Numbered from the stretch's first letter, positions 8,973 through 20,801 are shown. The stretch is 64,000 nt of DNA from Ascaphus truei (GCA_036426205.1 WSYH01000849.1:62001-126000); one strand, 5' to 3'. Program-made: numbers and translations. Notes: generated by a model from the letters alone, not told the origin.

Positions 8973-11899
8973 ACCCAGTCTCTCATACATGCTCAGGGTG
9001 CTGGGTCGGTGCAGGCTGGGCTCAGTCTCTCATACCTGCTCAGGGTGCTGGGTCGGTGCAGGCTGGGCTCAGTCTCTCAGACCTGCTCAGGGTGCTGGGT
9101 CAGTGCAGGCTGGGCTCAGTCTCTCATACCTGGTCAGGGTGCTGGGTCAGTGCAGGCTGGGCTCAGTCTCTCATACCTGGTTAAGGGTGCTGGGGTTCCA
9201 GGAGGGGGCTAAGTTCTCTCATACTGGTCAGGGATGCTGGGTCGGTGTCGTGAGCTGGGCTCAGTCTCTCAGACACTATAGGGTGGGGGCGGTTGCAGCT
9301 GGGCTTATCTCATAACCTACTCGGGTGCTGGGTCGGTGCAGGCTGGGCTCGTCTCTCAACCTGCTCAGGGCGTGGTCGGTGAGGCAGGGCTCAGTCTTCA
9401 AACTGTCAGCAGGATGCTGGGTCGTGCAGGCTGGGCTCAGTACTCAGACCATGCTCGGGTGCTGGGTGCAGGCTGGGACGTCTCTATACTGCTCAGGGCG
9501 TGTCAGTGCAGGCTGGGCTCAGTCTCTCATACCGTCAGGGTGTGGGTCGTGCAGGCTGGGCAGTCTCAGACCTGCTCAGGGTGATGGGTGCAGGTGGGCT
9601 CATCTCAACTGCGCAGGGCGCTGGGTCAATGCAGGCTGGGCTCAGTCTCCATACTGCTCAGGGGCTGGGTCAGTGGCAGGTGGGGGTCAGTCTCTCATAC
9701 CTTTCAGGGTGTGTGGGTCGGTGCAGGCTGGGCTCAGTCAGACCTGATCAGGTTGCTGGGTGCAGGCTGGGCTCAGTCTTCATACCGCTCAGGGGCGGGG
9801 TCAATGCAGGGGGCTCAGTTCTCATACTGTAGAGGTGCTGGGTCGGTGCAGGCGGGCTCAGTCTCTTAGACCTGTCAGGGTGAAGGTCGTGCAGGTGGGC
9901 TAGTCTTCATACATGCTCAGGGTTGAGGGGTCAGGTGCAGGCTGGGCTAGTCTTCATACCTGGTCAGGGGCTGGGTCGTGCAGGCTGGCTCAGTCTCTCA
10001 TACCTGCTCAGAGTGCGGGTCGGTGCAGGCTGGGCTCAGTCTATCAGACCTTGTAAGGGTGTGGGTGGGCAGGCTGGGCTAGTCTCTCAGACCTTCAGGG
10101 TTGCTGGGTGGTGCAGGCTGGTCAGTTCTCCATACCTGCTCAGGGTGTGGTGGTGCAGGCTGGGCCTGTCTCTCAGTACCTGTAGGGTGCTTGGGTCGTG
10201 GCAGGTGGGCTCGTCTCTCATACCTGGTCAGGGAGCGGTCGGTGCAGGCTGGGCTCAGTCTCTAGACCTGATCAGGGGCTGGTCGTGCAGGCTGGGCTCA
10301 GTCTCTCATACCTGCTCAGGTGCTGGGTCAGTAGCAGGCTGGGCTCAGTCTCTCATACCTGCTCAGGGCGATGGGTCGGTGGCAGCTGGGCTCAGTTTCA
10401 TACCTACTCAGGTGCTGGGTCGGGTGCAGGCTGGGCTCAGCTCTCACATACCTGCAAGGGTCAGTAAACAGCTGGGCCAGTCTGTCTCCACAGGTCCGTG
10501 GCGCTGGGAGTTGCAGGCTGGGCTCAGTCTCTCATACCTGCTCAGGGTGCTGGGTCGGTTGCAGGCGGGCTCAGTATCTCAGACCTGCTCGATGCGGGTG
10601 CGGTCGTGCAGGCTGGGCTCGGTCCTCATTACACTGCTCAGGGATGGGGGTCGGTGCAGGCTGGGCTCAGTTTCAGACGCTCAGGCTGGGTCGGTTGCAG
10701 GCGGGCTCAGTCTCTCAGACCTGGTCAGGGGTGAGTGCAAGGCGTGGGGCTCAGTCTCTCATACCTGCTAAGGGTGCTGGGGTAGTAAGGCGTGGGCTCC
10801 AGTCTCTCATACCGCTCAGGGTGCTGGGTCAGTGCAGGCTGGGCTCAGTCTCTCAACCTGTCCAGGGGGGTCGGTGGGGAGGGCGCTCAGTCTCTAGACT
10901 GCTCAGGTGTGGGTCGTCAGATGGGTCAGTCTCTCAGACCGCTCAGGATGTGGGTCGGTGCAGGCTGGGTAGTTCTCTACCGTAAGATGCGGGCGGTCAG
11001 TGCAGGCTGGGCTCAGTCCTCGGACCTGTCAGGGCGCTGGGTCAGTGCAGGCTGGGTCAGTCTCTCAGACCTGATCAGGAGGGTGCTGGGTCAGTGCAGG
11101 CTGGGCTCAGTCTTCAGGACCTGCTCAGGAGTGCTCGGTCGGTGCAGCGGGCTCAGTCTCTCAGACCGTCAGGATGGGGTGGGTCGGTGCATGTGGGGCC
11201 AGGCTCTCATACCTGCTCAGGGGCTGGGTCAGTGCAGGCTGGCCCCTGCTTCAGACCCCCCATGCTCAGGGTGCGGGGTAGGTGCAGGCTGGGCTCGTCT
11301 ATCAGACTGATCAGGGGCTTGGGTCGGTGCAGGCTGGGCTCAGTTGTCTCGACCTGCTCAGGGTTGCTGGTCAGTGGCAGGCTGGGCTCAGTCTCATTAC
11401 CTGCTCATGGGTGCTGGGTCGGGCAGGCTGGGCTCAGTCTCTCAGATACCTGATCAGGGTGATGGTCATGAGGATGGGCACAGGTATTTCATACCTGGTC
11501 AGGGTGCTGGGTTCAGTGCAGGCTGGGCTGAGATTCTCATACATGCTCAGGATGCTGGGGAGTGCAGGCTGGGATCGCATCAGACTGCTCCAGGGCGCTG
11601 GGTCAGTGCAGGCTGGGCTCAGTCTCTCATACCTGCTCAGGGTGCTGGGTCGGTGCAGGCTGGGCTCAGTCTCTCATACCTGGTCAGGGTGCTGGGTCGG
11701 TGCAGGCTGGGCTCAGTCTCTCATACCTGCTCAGGATGCTGGGTCGGTGCAGGCTGGGCTCAGTGCCTCATACCTGCTCAGGGTGCTGGGTGGTGCAGGC
11801 TGGGCTCAGTCTCTCATACCTGCTCAGGGTGCTGGGTGGTGCAGGCTGGGCTCAGTCTCTCATACCTGCTCAGGGTGCTGGGTCGGTGCAGGCTGGGCG
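8973..11899. repeat. 47-bp minisatellite (GTGCAGGCTGGGCTCAGTCT units)
   Basis: About 62-66 tandem copies of a 47-bp unit: GGTGCTGGGTCGGTGCAGGC, then TGGGCTCAGTCTCTCATACC, then TGCTCAG. Copies at 8990-9180 and 11600-11899 are near perfect. Copies between about 9200 and 11580 differ mainly by one- to three-base deletions. Since 47 is not a multiple of 3, stop-free frames of up to 282 codons appear in several frames; none is a gene. Confidence 0.97.
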
Positions 11900-12860
11900 T
11901 GGATATGCAGAGAGAATAAGGATGGGCGCCGGGAACTTTTATAGCACAAAAAGAGCTTTATTCACATCTGTTTATAAGACTCCCCACACAAGGGCATATT
12001 CACGTCAGAAATATTAACTGGTGGCAAATCATAAAGTTACTCTGTGCCTCTTCCCCTGGCAGCTCGCACTCCAACGCTGGGGAGGTATTTATGTTTGTTT
12101 CCCTTAGTATTGGTTAGAGCGTCCATTATGCCCCATCTCAAGTGGGCCCCTGCTGGGAATACACTCTGCTCTCTGGGATCAGTTTCCCGTCACTGTGTAC
12201 TGGATACATCGCTCATGCATATTGGATCAGGAGTTTAATAAGGACCTGCTGGTGGCGCCGATCCAATTATGCTCCAGAGTTACTACTCTAAGAACTCCTG
12301 CTGAGCACATGCTCACTCCTCTTCCCAAATGAGAACAATCTTGGGCCATTACTATAAGCGCTAACTATATAGGGCACGTTCCTTAACTGAAAACAATAAA
12401 CAGGGACAGGACACTCTTAACATACATATCTATACACGTAAACATATTTATAGGACTCACAGTGAGGCCCTCTGCCAGAACTCAGAGGAACCTGCTTCTA
12501 GAACTTTGGGTGGAGCTATATAAACCTTCTATCTTCCTATGGTGACATCACTGGTCACAAGACCTGCATAGTCACCCTACATCACCTGAGGGGGAGGGGC
12601 AATACCAGAGTGATCCCACCCGGGCTGTTAACCCCTTACATTACTTAGTAGTCCTCAGAGGGGGGCTACATATGTATACACGCAGTGTTGCCAGCCTCCC
12701 TGGCAGCGAAGGAGTTAAAAGAAACGTATCAAATAACTTTTAAGCAATAATCAGAATGATACAGTTGACATAACACTAAATTAATCAGAATATAAGTAGG
12801 GAAAAAGACAGACCAATAAAATAGCCCCCGGTATCACTCTGACATCCCATTCCATTGGAA
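11900..12860. other. Gene-free sequence between minisatellite and LINE
   Basis: No coding region supported. Several fragments of the TTAACCCCTT/CTGCCA short repeat occur at its right end (for example around 12636 and 12697-12718). The rest, including a CTTTATTCACATCTG segment next to the minisatellite, is repeat-like but unclassified. Confidence 0.4.
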
Positions 12861-12861
12861 G

Positions 12862-12913
12862 TTAACCTCTTCGCTGCCAGTAGCCTGCACCCTCTGGCAG
12901 AGCAGGAGTTTAA
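12862..12913. mobile_element. Ultra-short TTAA-ended palindromic repeat
   Basis: 52 bp between TTAA tetranucleotides, with left arm CCTCTTCGCTGCCAG and right arm CTGGCAGAGCAGGAG. Same family as 8289-8345. Confidence 0.55.
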
Positions 12914-12937
12914 ATTCCAATGCAATCCCAATGCAAT

Positions 12938-14394
12938 CCCAATTAAGCGATTACTATACCAAGACAAATTTCCCTAGCCAATTCCTATCTGGCTTTCGCC
13001 CCAAACACTCCACCATAACTACCCTGCTAAAAGTTTGCAATGAAATCCAGTGTGGAATGGAACGGGGTCAACTCACTGGTGCAGTATTCCTAGATTTTGC
13101 AAAGGCTTTTGATACTGTTGATCATGCTATCCTGCTTAACAAACTCCAGAGCTCTGGAATAGGGAAGCATGCTTTAAACTGGTTTCAGTCCTACCTATCA
13201 GGTAGATCCCAACATGTGTCTATCTCAGGCTCTAACTCCAACCCCTTGGATATCACCTGTGGCGTCCTGCAAGGCTCTATTCTGGGGCCCCTACTCTTCT
13301 CAGTGTTCATCAATGATCTTCCCACAGCTTGCAAGGAAGCTTCAATACACATGTATGCAGATGACACAATCTTATATGCACACAGCCATAGCTGACCTTC
13401 AACACATACTTCAGTCTGACTTTTTGAGACTCGAAAACTGGATTTCACAAAACAAACTGTTTTTAAACACTGACAAGACTGTAGCAATGGTGTTTGGGAC
13501 CAAGACTAAATTTTTAAAGCTTCCAGAGACTGAGCTCCAGATTAGAACCAACACTAACACCACCCTAACTCCTGTCACTAGTTTTAAATACCTGGGCATA
13601 TGGTTTGACTCCCACTTAACATTTGGGATGCACATTGATACCCTGACAACCAAGACCTATGTCAAACTAGTGGTACTTTACAGGAACAAATCCTCCTTAA
13701 GTCTCCTGGTCAGAAAGCGTATCGCACAGCAGATGCTAATGACAATTATTGACTATGGAGACATAGTATATGGCTCAGCACCTCAAACCCACCTTAGCAA
13801 ACTTGACACCCTCTACAATTCAATTTGTCGTTTCGTTCTCCAATGCAACTACAACACACATCACTGCGAAATGCTCAAAGAACTTGATTGGTCATCACTC
13901 GAGTCTAGGGGCAAAGTTCACCTTTTCTGTCTTGCCTTCAAATTCTTTATGGGCAAGCTACCCAGCTATCTGAACAAGCTCCTCACCCCTACCACATGCA
14001 GCACTTATCATCTGAGATCTGACTCCAAAAGACTGTTCATGGTCCCAAGGCTCAACAAAGTATGCGGCTGTTCCTCCTTCTCTTACCATGCACCCCAAAA
14101 CTGGAACAACCTACCAGAAACTCTCACATCCACCACCAGTTTAAGCTTTCAAAACTAAGGCTGTCTCACATTTTAATCTGGTCTGTAACTGTTACATACG
14201 TCTATAATATACATCTCCTCCAGCTGTGCATGCAATGTTTTGTATATAATATATACCCTGTTCTTTGATATAACTGTATTTGTAACCATGTATTATTTGT
14301 CATTAACTATGTCCAGGACATACTTGAAAACGAGAGGTAACTCTCAATGTATTACTTCCTGGTAAAACATTTGATAAATAAATAAAATCCAACG
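12938..14394 (+). mobile_element. Jockey-superfamily LINE, 5'-truncated copy
   Basis: Reverse transcriptase from the SGFRPKHST block onward: LDFAKAFDTVDHA, GVLQGSILGPLLFSVFINDL, YADDTILYA with both catalytic Asp present, then the thumb/C-terminal part (NTDKTVAMVFGTK, YLGIWFDSHLTF, IDYGDIVYGSAP). A small deletion near 13393, relative to the copy at 63.2 kb, shifts the frame, so the protein is split between 12931-13395 and roughly 13396-14158. The 3' untranslated tail ends with ATAAATAAATAAAA at about 14394. The start matches position 58010 of the longer copy, so it is truncated upstream of the RT fingers. It is the best in-window template for the LINE at 55.6-64 kb. Confidence 0.9.
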
Positions 14395-14411
14395 TCTGAT
14401 CCTAGCAAAGG

Positions 14412-14430
14412 ACTACAACTCCCACAATGC
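14412..14430 (+). promoter_or_regulatory. ZNF143/STAF-like motif
   Basis: ACTACAACTCCCACAATGC matches the ACTACAANTCCCAGNANGC element bound by ZNF143 in vertebrate promoters, with one or two differences; ACTACGAG follows. No CpG island or exon was recognised beside it, so it may be repeat-borne or fortuitous. Confidence 0.4.
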
Positions 14431-14716
14431 ACTACGAGTTCTAAAAAGGTATAAGCCTCTGCTGGTAAATTCCGTAGTTCACATGTGGTATACATATTGC
14501 TTAGATACATGGTATGTATGCTGTAGCTCCATAGTGCGGAGAACGTTTACATTGGGCATTTAAACACCACAACCTTGCACATCGTTCATGCATGTTCATA
14601 GGACAATAGCAGATAAGTGCTCACTTCCGACAGGATATGTAAGGATATGTTCCTGAGAATGGCAGAGGCTTTACCTTACCAGCAAAGCACAGGAACCAAC
14701 CAGATGCTCCTCCCTA

Positions 14717-14989
14717 GTCTGCGATTATAGAGAGCGCGTGCGTCGCGAACAAAATGCAGGACCGCTAGAGGCCGCCCATAGTGCGGCATAATTTTGAGCC
14801 GACAGAAAAGTGTGTTTTTGTCGCGCGACGGCCAGGTCACGTGACCGGTTCAGCCAATGAGGGCGAACCAGCCTCGTGATGTCACGGCCACGCCTCCGCC
14901 ATGCCTCCTTGGATCACAGTGCAGAGATCGCTTGAGCGACAGGCGCGTGCGACGCCCTGCGCTCCGTCACGCCTATTATAAACGCAGCC
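14717..14989. mobile_element. CpG-rich MITE, Harbinger-like, copy 1 (degraded)
   Basis: Right end AAACGCAGCC is followed by TTA, and the degraded left end starts GTCTGCGATTATAG. The interior shares CCAATGAGGGCGAAC and a following GTGATGTCACGGCC-type stretch with the copy at 15451-15782. A perfect palindrome GGTCACGTGACC sits at 14835-14846. Confidence 0.55.
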
Positions 14990-15450
14990 TTATGTGAATA
15001 TTAGATATAATAGACAGTTACACCAACCAAAATGGCTATCAAAGCATATAAAAGTCTATATATATAAAAACGTGCTCAGTGCAAATCTGAATAACAATCA
15101 TTTATAGTGATTTTCAGTGTATATAACTAATTATAGTGCGGAGTGAGGAGCGCTAAATCTAACCATGAATCAGAACAATGAAAATATAACATTGAAATTA
15201 TAAACAAATAAGTACAAGTAACTTACAGCGTTCCTCACGTCACACTAATAGAGGCTTTACTTTGCAAGAGAGGAAAAACAATGGTAAATCCATGATATGC
15301 AACTGGTCACAGCGTGATGGTACTAAGATATTGGGAGTAATGGTACTAGGGTATTGGGAGTAACACTACTTTTTATTTACAGCCTCAGAGTACAGCTACT
15401 TTTTTGTTTTACTGAGCCTCTCTTCTATCTTCTCTCTATCTTCTTTCTAA

Positions 15451-15782
15451 GGCTACGTCCAAACAGGGGCAGACTGCGCGGACGCGTCCGCACGCTGTGC
15501 GATCAGACTGCCTAAAGGCAGTGATCGCGTCTATACAGCGTGCAGGCGTGTGCGGGTGCGCGGAAGCGGGAGGAGGCACGCGATGCGTGTGAAATCAGTC
15601 AAAACTGATTTCTCGCGCGATAGGGTGGTCATGGGAGCAGTTGGCCCAATGAGGGCGAACTAGCTCCGTGACGTCACTGGCCCACCCATAGACACGCCCC
15701 CGGACGGCGCGCGTACTAAGGTCAGGGAAAGCACCCGCTTTCCCTCAGCCTCCGCACGGCTGCAGTGTCTATGGACGCAGCC
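15451..15782. mobile_element. CpG-rich MITE, Harbinger-like, copy 2
   Basis: Terminal inverted repeats GGCTACGTCC (15451) and GGACGCAGCC (ending 15782) are flanked on both sides by TAA, the 3-bp TWA-type duplication of PIF/Harbinger elements. The 332-bp interior is unusually CpG-rich, contains CCAATGAGGGCGAAC and a perfect CRE palindrome TGACGTCA at 15669-15676, and has no transposase. CpG density this high suggests a young copy or local protection from methylation. Confidence 0.7.
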
Positions 15783-16004
15783 TAAGCATAGATACAGTAA
15801 ATATTTCTGAAATATGGTCAGAAAAGCTTTTGCACAATGATAATTACATTCAGAATGATTTGAGGTCACAGTAGGACTCCTGTTTTATAAACCGGGACCA
15901 CTGCTGAGAAGCAAAAACACCCAAACTGGTTTTAGGAAATGAATATTGTACACATGTAAAATCTAACAAACTAGGCTTCGTTTAATAGCTGTGAATGCTT
16001 AGAT

Positions 16005-16178
16005 CTGGGGTGGCCACTCCACTCCTCAAGCCCGCCCCCCAAACAGGTCGGGTTTTCAGGATATCCCTGTTTCAGCACAGGTGGCTCAGTACACAACTGC
16101 ACCACCTATGCGATAACAGGGATATCCCGAATACCTGACCTGTTGGTGGCCCTTGAGGACTGGAGTTGGCCACTCCTT
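16005..16178. mobile_element. Palindromic hAT MITE, copy A
   Basis: Termini CTGGGGTGGCCACTCC and GGAGTTGGCCACTCCTT are inverted. The arms carry the family hallmarks TCAGGATATCCCTG and CAGCACAGGTGGCTCAG mirrored as AACAGGGATATCCC. The flanking octamers GCTTAGAT and GCTTAGAC match at 7 of 8 positions, consistent with hAT transposition. Confidence 0.75.
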
Positions 16179-16319
16179 GCTTAGACTGAAGGACACACAC
16201 CTTCTATACTAGCTCTGAGATTACTTGGAAGATTTTCCACTAGGTTTGTTACAGGTTGTGATACCTTTTATTGGACTCAATGTAGCTTTTGGGGCCTGGA
16301 AAAATGAGTTGTAACTATA

Positions 16320-16428
16320 GGGGTAATTCTATATCTGTCGGAGCCCCTGTCTGTGGCCGAAAATCTCCATGGACTTCAAAGAGTATTTTTGCCCGAATGG
16401 CATCTTTGGCAGATATAAAATAAGACCC
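16320..16428. mobile_element. Short TA-flanked MITE
   Basis: Inverted termini GGGGTAATTCTATATCTG and CAGATATAAAATAAGACCC with TA on both flanks; 109 bp, no coding capacity. Confidence 0.5.
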
Positions 16429-16967
16429 TACATCTATGAATAAAGAGCTGAACTTCTCAGGAGCAATGCACAGCTTCTAGAACGAGGCACTACTCAACAT
16501 CACAAACATAATTGGAGTGTAGTAATGGGTACCACAGACAGCCTTGTGCATTTAAGACCAATGCCATATCGACTGTGCCAGGGTGACACTTTAACCACTG
16601 CGATGGTGGCACCTCATCCACTGTCCTATTGTGCACCCTCTGCACAGGACCAGCATGCTAAAGGTTAACATTTGCTTGTACTTTGTGGAACGTCAACCCC
16701 ACCCACTGGAATGTTAATGAGCCAAGAGGACACAAATAACTTTTTGTTTACAGCTGCATTGAAAATCAACCACCGCAGTGTACATCTGCGTTGCCCCAAA
16801 GGCGGACAGCCTTTGGCGCAGCCGAAGGGCAGCCAAAGGGTGTGAGCCGTTTGCAGCCGTTTGGAGATGTTAAAGTGATGTTAAAGCTGCTCTATTTCAA
16901 TCGGAAAATCACCAGCCCTTTATCCCCTATACCCAATTTTCCAACTCTATCTGTCCATGAAATGTAT

Positions 16968-17103
16968 GTGAATTGACTGTATAACCATGTTCTTTTAATG
17001 TAACCATGTATTGTTATAACTCTGTGCCCAGGACATACTTGAAAACGAAACGTAACTCAATGTATTATTTCCTTGTAAAACATTTTTATAAATAAATAAA
17101 AAA
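16968..17103 (+). mobile_element. 3' tail of the Jockey-superfamily LINE
   Basis: Matches the 3' untranslated tail at 14280-14394 (CCAGGACATACTTGAAAACG, AATGTATTA, GTAAAACATTT, then ATAAATAAATAAAA). It is either a severely 5'-truncated LINE or a SINE borrowing the tail. Confidence 0.75.
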
Positions 17104-17840
17104 CCTTTATCTACTTTACTCTGGTACCACCTTACCCACTGTGTCATGGTGCCACCTAATTGTGCCTGATTAACTTATTCTCACAAAAAGGCAGAGATCC
17201 ATTCACACCCCCTTCCGGGCACATCCTCAGCTGCGCAGACGCCAGTCATCAGCATCTCTTGTGCTTCTAATGTCAGGACACAATAGAACAAATTCAGGGC
17301 AAACTCAGCTGCCAAGAACCATTCACCAGAACTGGATTTCACTGGAGGGAAGCAGGAGGCTGGCACATGGTATGAGGGGACATGTAAGAGACAAGTGACC
17401 TGTGACATGTCAAGTGTGTAACTACCGTCACAAGGTGACACTAGGAGGTACAGTGTGTACCTCTCACTGCAGAGTGACACAGAAAGAAGACAAGAAATAG
17501 CCATCCAATGAGTGACTGTGTTCCAAAAAAATGAGACAGCCCTCCAATGAATGAGACTGCCTTCTGATTGAGACCGTCCTCCAATAAGTGAGACTGTACT
17601 CCAGTGAATGGGACAGTCTTCCATCGAGTGAGACAGCCAATCAAGGCGCAAGACAGCTTTCCAGTGAATTAATCGCTTCGGTGAGTGAGACAGCCCCTCC
17701 AATCAGTGAGACTGCCTTATAATTGCTGGGACCCAGTTCTAATAAATGACAATTGAAAGGCAATGTGTTACACAAACCCTCCGGCGGCAAAGATGTGAGC
17801 GATACCGGTGATACGACGCGTCGCTTGTAGATGCAGAGTA

Positions 17841-18049
17841 CAGGTAGTCACCGTTATCCAACGTTTCACTTTACAACGAATGGCATATCCAACGCTTTAC
17901 AATGCCTCCCTGAGGGCTATTTTTCGACGCCTGAATGCATTATCCGACGCTCACCGCCACTGATTAACATGGGACTCACTTTACAGCGGTTTCACCATCC
18001 AACGCCACTTCCAGAACGGGTTCCATTGGATAACCGAGGACCGCCTTTA
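17841..18049. mobile_element. MITE with GTTATCC-bearing termini
   Basis: Left end CAGGTAGTCACCGTTATCCA and right end TTGGATAACCGAGGACCGCC are inverted with small differences, and the left end follows a TA. A lone left-end fragment of the same family (CAGGGAGTCCTCGGTTATG) occurs at about 18419. The interior repeats ATCCAACGC and TTTACA motifs. Confidence 0.5.
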
Positions 18050-18258
18050 CATTAACGCGCTGACAGTAGTACGTGAATGCAGATCCATTTCAGAGGTAGA
18101 GTTCCCTGAGCTGGAGCTAACTCCAGAATACACTGGATATTCCTGGGGTTTAACAGAGTAAACCTGGGGTTTTTTTTAACCCGGGAGAAAAAAGTGCCAA
18201 TAAAAATACCTCGCTCCTTCCAGAGAGGCGATTTCTTAAGTGACTGGGACCGATATCC

Positions 18259-18322
18259 TTAACCCTTTCCCTGCCATGTATTGCTGGCCCCTCTGGCTGT
18301 AAAGAGGCGAATTACCTGTTAA
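18259..18322. mobile_element. Ultra-short TTAA-ended palindromic repeat, decayed
   Basis: TTAACCCTTTCCCTGCCATG opens it, TTGCTGGCCCCTCTGG is the centre, and TTAA closes at 18319-18322. The right arm is degraded. Confidence 0.4.
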
Positions 18323-18429
18323 TGATGTCATCTCTGCATGCTTCTGATTTCCTTGTTACTGATTGTATGCCAATGTAAGAAACTCATTCTTGTACTGTGC
18401 TATACAATATGTTGTATACAGGGAGTCCT

Positions 18430-18545
18430 CGGTTATGTATGTCTGTCTTTATTTATATAGCCCATAAATGTGCATAGCACTTCACAGCAGTAATACGTGA
18501 CAATCATAAATAATAAATGACACAAAGTAAAAACTATAACAAGCT
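18430..18545 (-). mobile_element. L2 LINE 3' end fragment
   Basis: Antisense copy of the L2 tail (TCTTTATTTATATAGC, CATAGCACTTCACAGCAGTA, TGACAATCATAAATAAT), equivalent to about 3160-3262 of the plus-strand copy. Confidence 0.8.
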
Positions 18546-18788
18546 GTCATAATAATATTATGAGATATTATGTATTTTAATCCATCTGGTGGTTCTGGGG
18601 TTAATGTGATTGGAGTTTTACAGTATACCTAATTAATGCATCACTTACACATATACCATGTTTAACCCTTTGCGGCAAGTATCATATTCACAGGTGCAGA
18701 CAAGCAGCTCCCACACCTCCTCTCAGTGTCATTTATTTGTGCTAAAACCCCCCCTTTTTTTTTTCTTTTTTCTTCCTTGTTCCAAGGC

Positions 18789-19130
18789 AAAGACTACAAA
18801 TCCCATCATGCTTTGGGAGGAGTGTGCAGGAGGGGGAGGGGCCTGTAAGGCGGGCACACGCTAGCATGAAACGCGGTGACGTCACCGCGCGCTCCCGGGG
18901 TAGGCCGCAGTTCAGGAGTTTCACGCGAACGCGCCAACGCGCGCGGCCGAGGCGAGGGTGTCACGCGCGTGCGCGTGCAGGAAGCGGCCGCCATTACCGG
19001 GAGAGCTGAGAAGAGAGACAGAGGACGGCGGCTGGAGCCGGGCTAGCGGAGACCCCGAGCGGGGGAGAAGGGGGCGGAGAAATAGACCAGGAAACCCAGG
19101 GGGGGGGATGCGGTTGGGACACTGAGACAG
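18789..19130 (+). promoter_or_regulatory. ARHGAP5: CpG-island promoter and probable noncoding exon 1 of ARHGAP5
   Basis: A dense CpG block surrounded by AT-rich sequence. It carries a ZNF143-like site ACTACAAATCCCATCATGC (18793-18811), a palindromic CRE TGACGTCA (18877-18884) and a YY1-like GCGGCCGCCATTACC (18984-18998), typical parts of TATA-less housekeeping promoters. It ends at a consensus donor, CAG/GTGAGG, with the GT at 19131-19132. The next strong + strand feature is the ARHGAP5 coding exon, whose own acceptor shows that a noncoding first exon must exist upstream; this block fits. The transcription start is not determined. A bidirectional promoter is possible. Confidence 0.65.
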
Positions 19131-19435
19131 GTGAGGAGGAGAGTGGGCCTGGGAGAGGGAGCCAGGCCGGGGCTGACAGCGGGAGGAGTGACCCCCGAAG
19201 ACACGGGAAGACCCCCGAAGACACGGGAAGACCCCCATGGGCATCTCTACCAGAGAGACGGGGGCTGTCCCCCCCCTCACCCAGGGGACCCCCTAAATGA
19301 GGAGAGCACAGGGCTGTAATTCCCCTTGTCCCTCACTTATGGGGGTCCTATCACCGCCTTGCCTCATCTTTGGGGGTACTAGTACCGCTTTTTTTTTCTT
19401 TTAGGGATCCAACCGTCAATATATTATGTATTTGT

Positions 19436-19534
19436 GGGGGTCCTATGTACCCCCATGTCCAATTTGTAGGGGTCCTATGTGCCCCCATGTCCAATTTGTG
19501 GGGGTCCTATGTGCCCCCGTCTCTCCAACCTCGT
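19436..19534. repeat. 32-bp tandem repeat, three units
   Basis: Three consecutive units of GGGGGTCCTATGTGCCCCCA plus TGTCCAATTTGT, the third diverging after CCCCC. Each unit is itself partly palindromic (GGGGGTCC ... GCCCCC). Confidence 0.9.
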
Positions 19535-20801
19535 CAGTTGGGGAGAGTGGGAAATCGCTCTCCAAACAGAGAGAAAAGGGGGTATCCTTAACCTGAGACA
19601 GGGGAGGAAAGAAAAACAGAGGTGGTGGGACCCAGTAGGGACCCACAGTAGGGAAGGGGCTACACAGCAGGACAAAGAGACATGGATGTGCAGGCCCTAC
19701 AGAACAGGTAGAGAGGTGGGACTCCTGTGACACAAGTGAATGAATCAGAAGATAGACATCCCCAGGCATAGGATGAAAAAAAACTATACGGAGTGATGGA
19801 GAGGGTCTCAGGTGTGTGTAAATGTAAAGGACCCCCCATCCCCTTACATCCCTACAGTGGGGGACATTGGTTGAGGGTCTCCATCTGTAGATTATTTCTT
19901 TATTTGTATTGCGCCAACATATTCGGCAAGGCAAGTTTGAAACCTTCACTGTCTCAGAGGGGTTAGCAGCATGTTGCAATCCATGAGGGGCTGAGAGTAA
20001 TGTTCCAACAGGTAACGGTAAAGTATAGAAATATACCCCCACCTCTAGGACGCAGAGATGAAGGGAATCAATTTTAGGGAAGAGGGCAATCCTGGGAATC
20101 ATCAGCAGTCAATAATGTACGCTCCAGCCGAGCAGTGTTATCCTGTGGTGTATGACACTGCTTTCCTTGTGTTGTATCTGTAGTATAGTGTGTTTTTTGA
20201 TTCGGCTGCGTTTGAATCGTCGGATATATTGCATACATGGCTGTCTAAGGAAAAATAAATCAATAATGATTCCACCCAGAAACCTTTGGGATAGGTGATA
20301 GTGTGCATGGGATTGTAGCACTTGCTGTGCTTGGTTGCACTGCTGACCCATCTGGGCATGCCATGAAGTAGTTAATCCTAAATTGGGCCCTAAGATTGGG
20401 GTGTAGTTGCCGGAGATGGCGAGCGGGTGGGTGTACATGATAATTAGCTGCAATGTCAGTTTCGTGTTGATGTTATTAAGCGTAATGTCTTTGATGTTGA
20501 CTGTACCAGTTGGTGTGTCTTGAGTTTCATTGTGCTGAATTTAGCACTAACACATAAATATAATATCAAGTGCTACAGGATCGGTAGCAAAAAGTACGAG
20601 GGAAGAGTCTTTTTCCAAAGAGCTTACCATCTAAGGAACTAGTTGCTGGTCCTCTCTGGCAGAAAAATATTGAAAATGCCAGCCTCCCGCTGCCAAAATA
20701 TGACCAAATGTAAAAAAATCAAATTAACTGCCTAATGTTTTCTATTGCATGTTTTATAATATTTGAAATTGCAGACAATATTTTAACTACTCTTCCTAAC
20801 C

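Noticed and set aside
8952..12017. Stop-free frames of up to 282 codons with GWAQS/LGSVS repeats
   Set aside because: They are translations of the 47-bp minisatellite in several overlapping frames; no consistent frame is kept and there is no start or splice context.
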